Notes under the pieces: generated by a model | Database searches by the model: none | What the model was told of the DNA's origin: nothing | Seen by the model: the letters and a program-made list of their open reading frames with translations, nothing else | Shown here: one piece after another, positions 6,940 through 8,510 of the stretch | Position numbering within the stretch: position 1 is the stretch's first letter | Layout: each line of letters starts with the position of its first letter | Program-made: the position numbers and the translations under genes | From: Acidaminococcaceae bacterium | GTDB taxonomy: Bacteria > Bacillota > Negativicutes > Acidaminococcales > Acidaminococcaceae | Assembly (NCBI GenBank): GCA_017443165.1 | Contig: JAFSOW010000209.1 | Span: 1-8,510, forward strand | Reading direction: 5' to 3' | DNA length: 8,510 bases

Positions 6940-8493
6940 ATGAAACGCAAAACTTATACAACGCTGGCGGCGATCCATCTGGGCTCTGAGATGCTGCGCC
7001 TGCGGATTGTGGAGTACCGCAGTCTGAGCCGGATCAAGGTCATAGAGCAGTGCGAGTATCCGATCCGCCTGGGGGAAGAGGCTTTTAAGAACAAAAGTAT
7101 TCCCTTCTCTATGGTAGAAGAAATCTGCCAGGTGCTGCAGGGATTCAAGGAACTGATGCAGGAATACGGCACGGACGTGTATACGGCCCAGGCAACTACG
7201 GCGGTGCGGGAAGCCAGCAATAAAGTGTTTATGCTGGACCAGATCAAACTGCGGACCGGACTGGATGTGACCGTGGCGGAAATGCCCATGGAAATTTATA
7301 CAAAGTATGTGGCTATCCGTAAGACTGTGAGGGACCAGCATATTTCCAGTGACAAAGGCCTGATGCTGCTGGACATTTCCTCCGGCGGCCTGGGGGTATC
7401 CCTGGTGCAGGATGAACAGATCCGGTTCCAGGAGAATTTCCATATCGGTATCATCCGGATCAAGGAAAGCTTTAATAATTACCAGCGCAGCAGCCTGCAT
7501 TTCAACAAAGCGCTGATGCAGTTTTTGTCCAGCACCATGGGACCGGTGCGCAAAGCGCTGGAAGGACAGGCAGTAAAATACCTGGTGCTCTCCGGTACGG
7601 AAACAGAACTGCTGCTGAAAGTAATGGGTATTCGCAACAAAAATAAAGTGCAACGGGTCACCACGGAAGATTTCCGGAATTTCTTTGAAAAGGTCCGGAA
7701 GCTGAACCTGCCCCAGCTGCGGAAGACGTATCAGTTGACAGAAACGGAAGCGGAACTGGCGCTGCCTATGGTGCTGCTTTACGAAAAACTGCTGGACCTT
7801 GCGCCCGCGGCTAAGGAGATTATCATTACCAGCGATACTTTCCTGGACGGGTTGATTCTGCTGCGGATCATCCGGGAAAAAGATGAGAATTACACCCGTA
7901 TGCTGGAAGAGGAAAAGATGAGCCTCGTCCATCATGTAGGGGAAGATTATGAGTATGACTACAAGCATGTAACCCAGGTGGAACGGCTGGCGTTGGTTAT
8001 ATTTGACCGGATTGGGAAAAAGTACGGGCTGGACGATCATTGCCGGCTGTTGCTGCGGGCTGCGGCCATCCTTCATGATATCGGCAAGTATGTTTCCATG
8101 CGCAGCCATTCCCTGTACTCCTACCAGCTGATCATGGGTACCGACTTGTTGGGCTTTACGGAAGAGGACAAGCAGATCATCGCCATGGCCTCCTACTACC
8201 ATGCCCACAATGTAATGGAGCGGGATGAAAAACGGGTGCCGGAACTGAAAAGCGAACTGGTTCCCGTGGTGGCGAAACTGTCCGCCATCATCCGGCTGGC
8301 CGACGCGCTGGACCGGAGTTACATGCAGAAGATACAGCAATGCAAGGTTACCCTGCACAACCGGGAGCTGACTATAGAAGTGGTCAGCAAGGCAGACCTG
8401 GATCTGGAAGAGTGGACCTTTGCTTCCAAAGTGTTGATGATGGAAGAAGTATACGGATTTAAAGTACGTCTGGAACGGGTGGAATCATTATGA
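6940..8493 (+). CDS. Divergent Ppx/GppA-like protein with complete HD domain
   Basis: This 517-residue protein has the same two-part layout as the leftward ppx product, but the halves are conserved differently. In the phosphatase part the first phosphate loop reads AAIHLGSEMLRL (10-21), with His13 in place of Asp. The second reads LLDISSGGLGV (143-153) instead of DLGGGSTE. GVGGTART becomes LSGTETEL (217-224). The Glu of MPMEIYTKYVA (115-125) may still match the catalytic Glu. The C-terminal HD domain is intact: His343, LHDIGKYVSMRSHS (378-391) with His379-Asp380, YYHAHN (419-424) and RLADALDRS (452-460) with Asp455, giving the H...HD...D metal set. I infer a regulatory or altered N-terminal half and a possible HD phosphohydrolase activity; the substrate is unknown. 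ATG 6940 follows GGAG (6930-6933) by six bases. The stop overlaps the next start as ATGA, indicating coupling. Databases would probably label it exopolyphosphatase. Confidence 0.88.
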   Translation: MKRKTYTTLAAIHLGSEMLRLRIVEYRSLSRIKVIEQCEYPIRLGEEAFKNKSIPFSMVEEICQVLQGFKELMQEYGTDVYTAQATTAVREASNKVFMLDQIKLRTGLDVTVAEMPMEIYTKYVAIRKTVRDQHISSDKGLMLLDISSGGLGVSLVQDEQIRFQENFHIGIIRIKESFNNYQRSSLHFNKALMQFLSSTMGPVRKALEGQAVKYLVLSGTETELLLKVMGIRNKNKVQRVTTEDFRNFFEKVRKLNLPQLRKTYQLTETEAELALPMVLLYEKLLDLAPAAKEIIITSDTFLDGLILLRIIREKDENYTRMLEEEKMSLVHHVGEDYEYDYKHVTQVERLALVIFDRIGKKYGLDDHCRLLLRAAAILHDIGKYVSMRSHSLYSYQLIMGTDLLGFTEEDKQIIAMASYYHAHNVMERDEKRVPELKSELVPVVAKLSAIIRLADALDRSYMQKIQQCKVTLHNRELTIEVVSKADLDLEEWTFASKVLMMEEVYGFKVRLERVESL

Positions 8494-8510
8494 GCGAAAG
8501 CAAGAGCAAG
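8490..8510 (+). CDS. Start of a downstream gene, 3'-truncated
   Basis: An ATG at 8490 overlaps the TGA of the preceding gene by four bases (ATGA), with the G-rich GGGTGG at 8477-8482 as a possible ribosome site seven bases upstream. Only MSESKSK is visible before the window ends. Ppx-like genes are often next to polyphosphate kinase genes, so ppk1 is a reasonable guess, but seven residues cannot identify it. Confidence 0.5.

Noticed and set aside
6916..8358. 480-residue open frame antisense to the Ppx-like gene
   Set aside because: Rich in Gln, His and Phe with no recognisable domain and no ribosome site; it mirrors codon bias of the real gene, which has clear family motifs.

Overview
The window looks like chromosomal housekeeping DNA from a moderately GC-rich (about 50-55%) low-branching Firmicute. 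The gene content and protein style suggest Negativicutes, perhaps the Acidaminococcaceae; this is an inference from memory of family members, not a search result. No mobile element, CRISPR array, tRNA or rRNA is visible. Genes are densely packed, with short junctions inside operons and two regulatory intergenic regions.

Left part (1-3300), purine nucleotide synthesis. A 5'-truncated IMP cyclohydrolase (purH-type) stops exactly where the AICAR-formyltransferase domain would normally begin. purD follows after 20 bases. A hairpin and then a clear extended -10 promoter separate purD from an IMP dehydrogenase gene (guaB). Together these genes cover glycinamide ribonucleotide synthesis, closure of the IMP ring and the first committed step from IMP to GMP. 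The IMP dehydrogenase closely resembles the Tritrichomonas foetus enzyme, down to residue numbering if a TTG start is used.

Middle (3305-5100). Nine bases after guaB comes an exported protein of the DUF4127 type, function unknown. Its early coding sequence contains a perfect 11-bp GC-rich stem-loop followed by a short T run, which could reduce read-through from guaB. A strong, probably bidirectional terminator (5044-5100) ends this rightward unit and also serves the converging leftward gene.

Right part (5126-8510), polyphosphate/ppGpp-type metabolism. A leftward Ppx/GppA phosphatase (ppx) and a rightward paralogue are transcribed divergently from a 278-base region. That region holds a good sigma-70-type promoter for ppx, an inverted repeat on its -35 box, an adjacent 14-bp palindrome and a ppx leader with two stem-loops. 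The leftward protein keeps an intact phosphatase core, but its HD domain has Glu where the last metal-binding Asp is expected. The rightward paralogue shows the opposite: a degenerate phosphatase core and a complete HD domain. The rightward gene overlaps by four bases the start of another gene that runs off the window. From gene order elsewhere this may be polyphosphate kinase, but only seven codons are visible.

The most interesting points are the reciprocal degeneration of the two Ppx paralogues with their shared operator region, the T. foetus-like IMP dehydrogenase, the single-domain IMP cyclohydrolase and the hairpin inside the DUF4127 gene. No wholly new system is evident.
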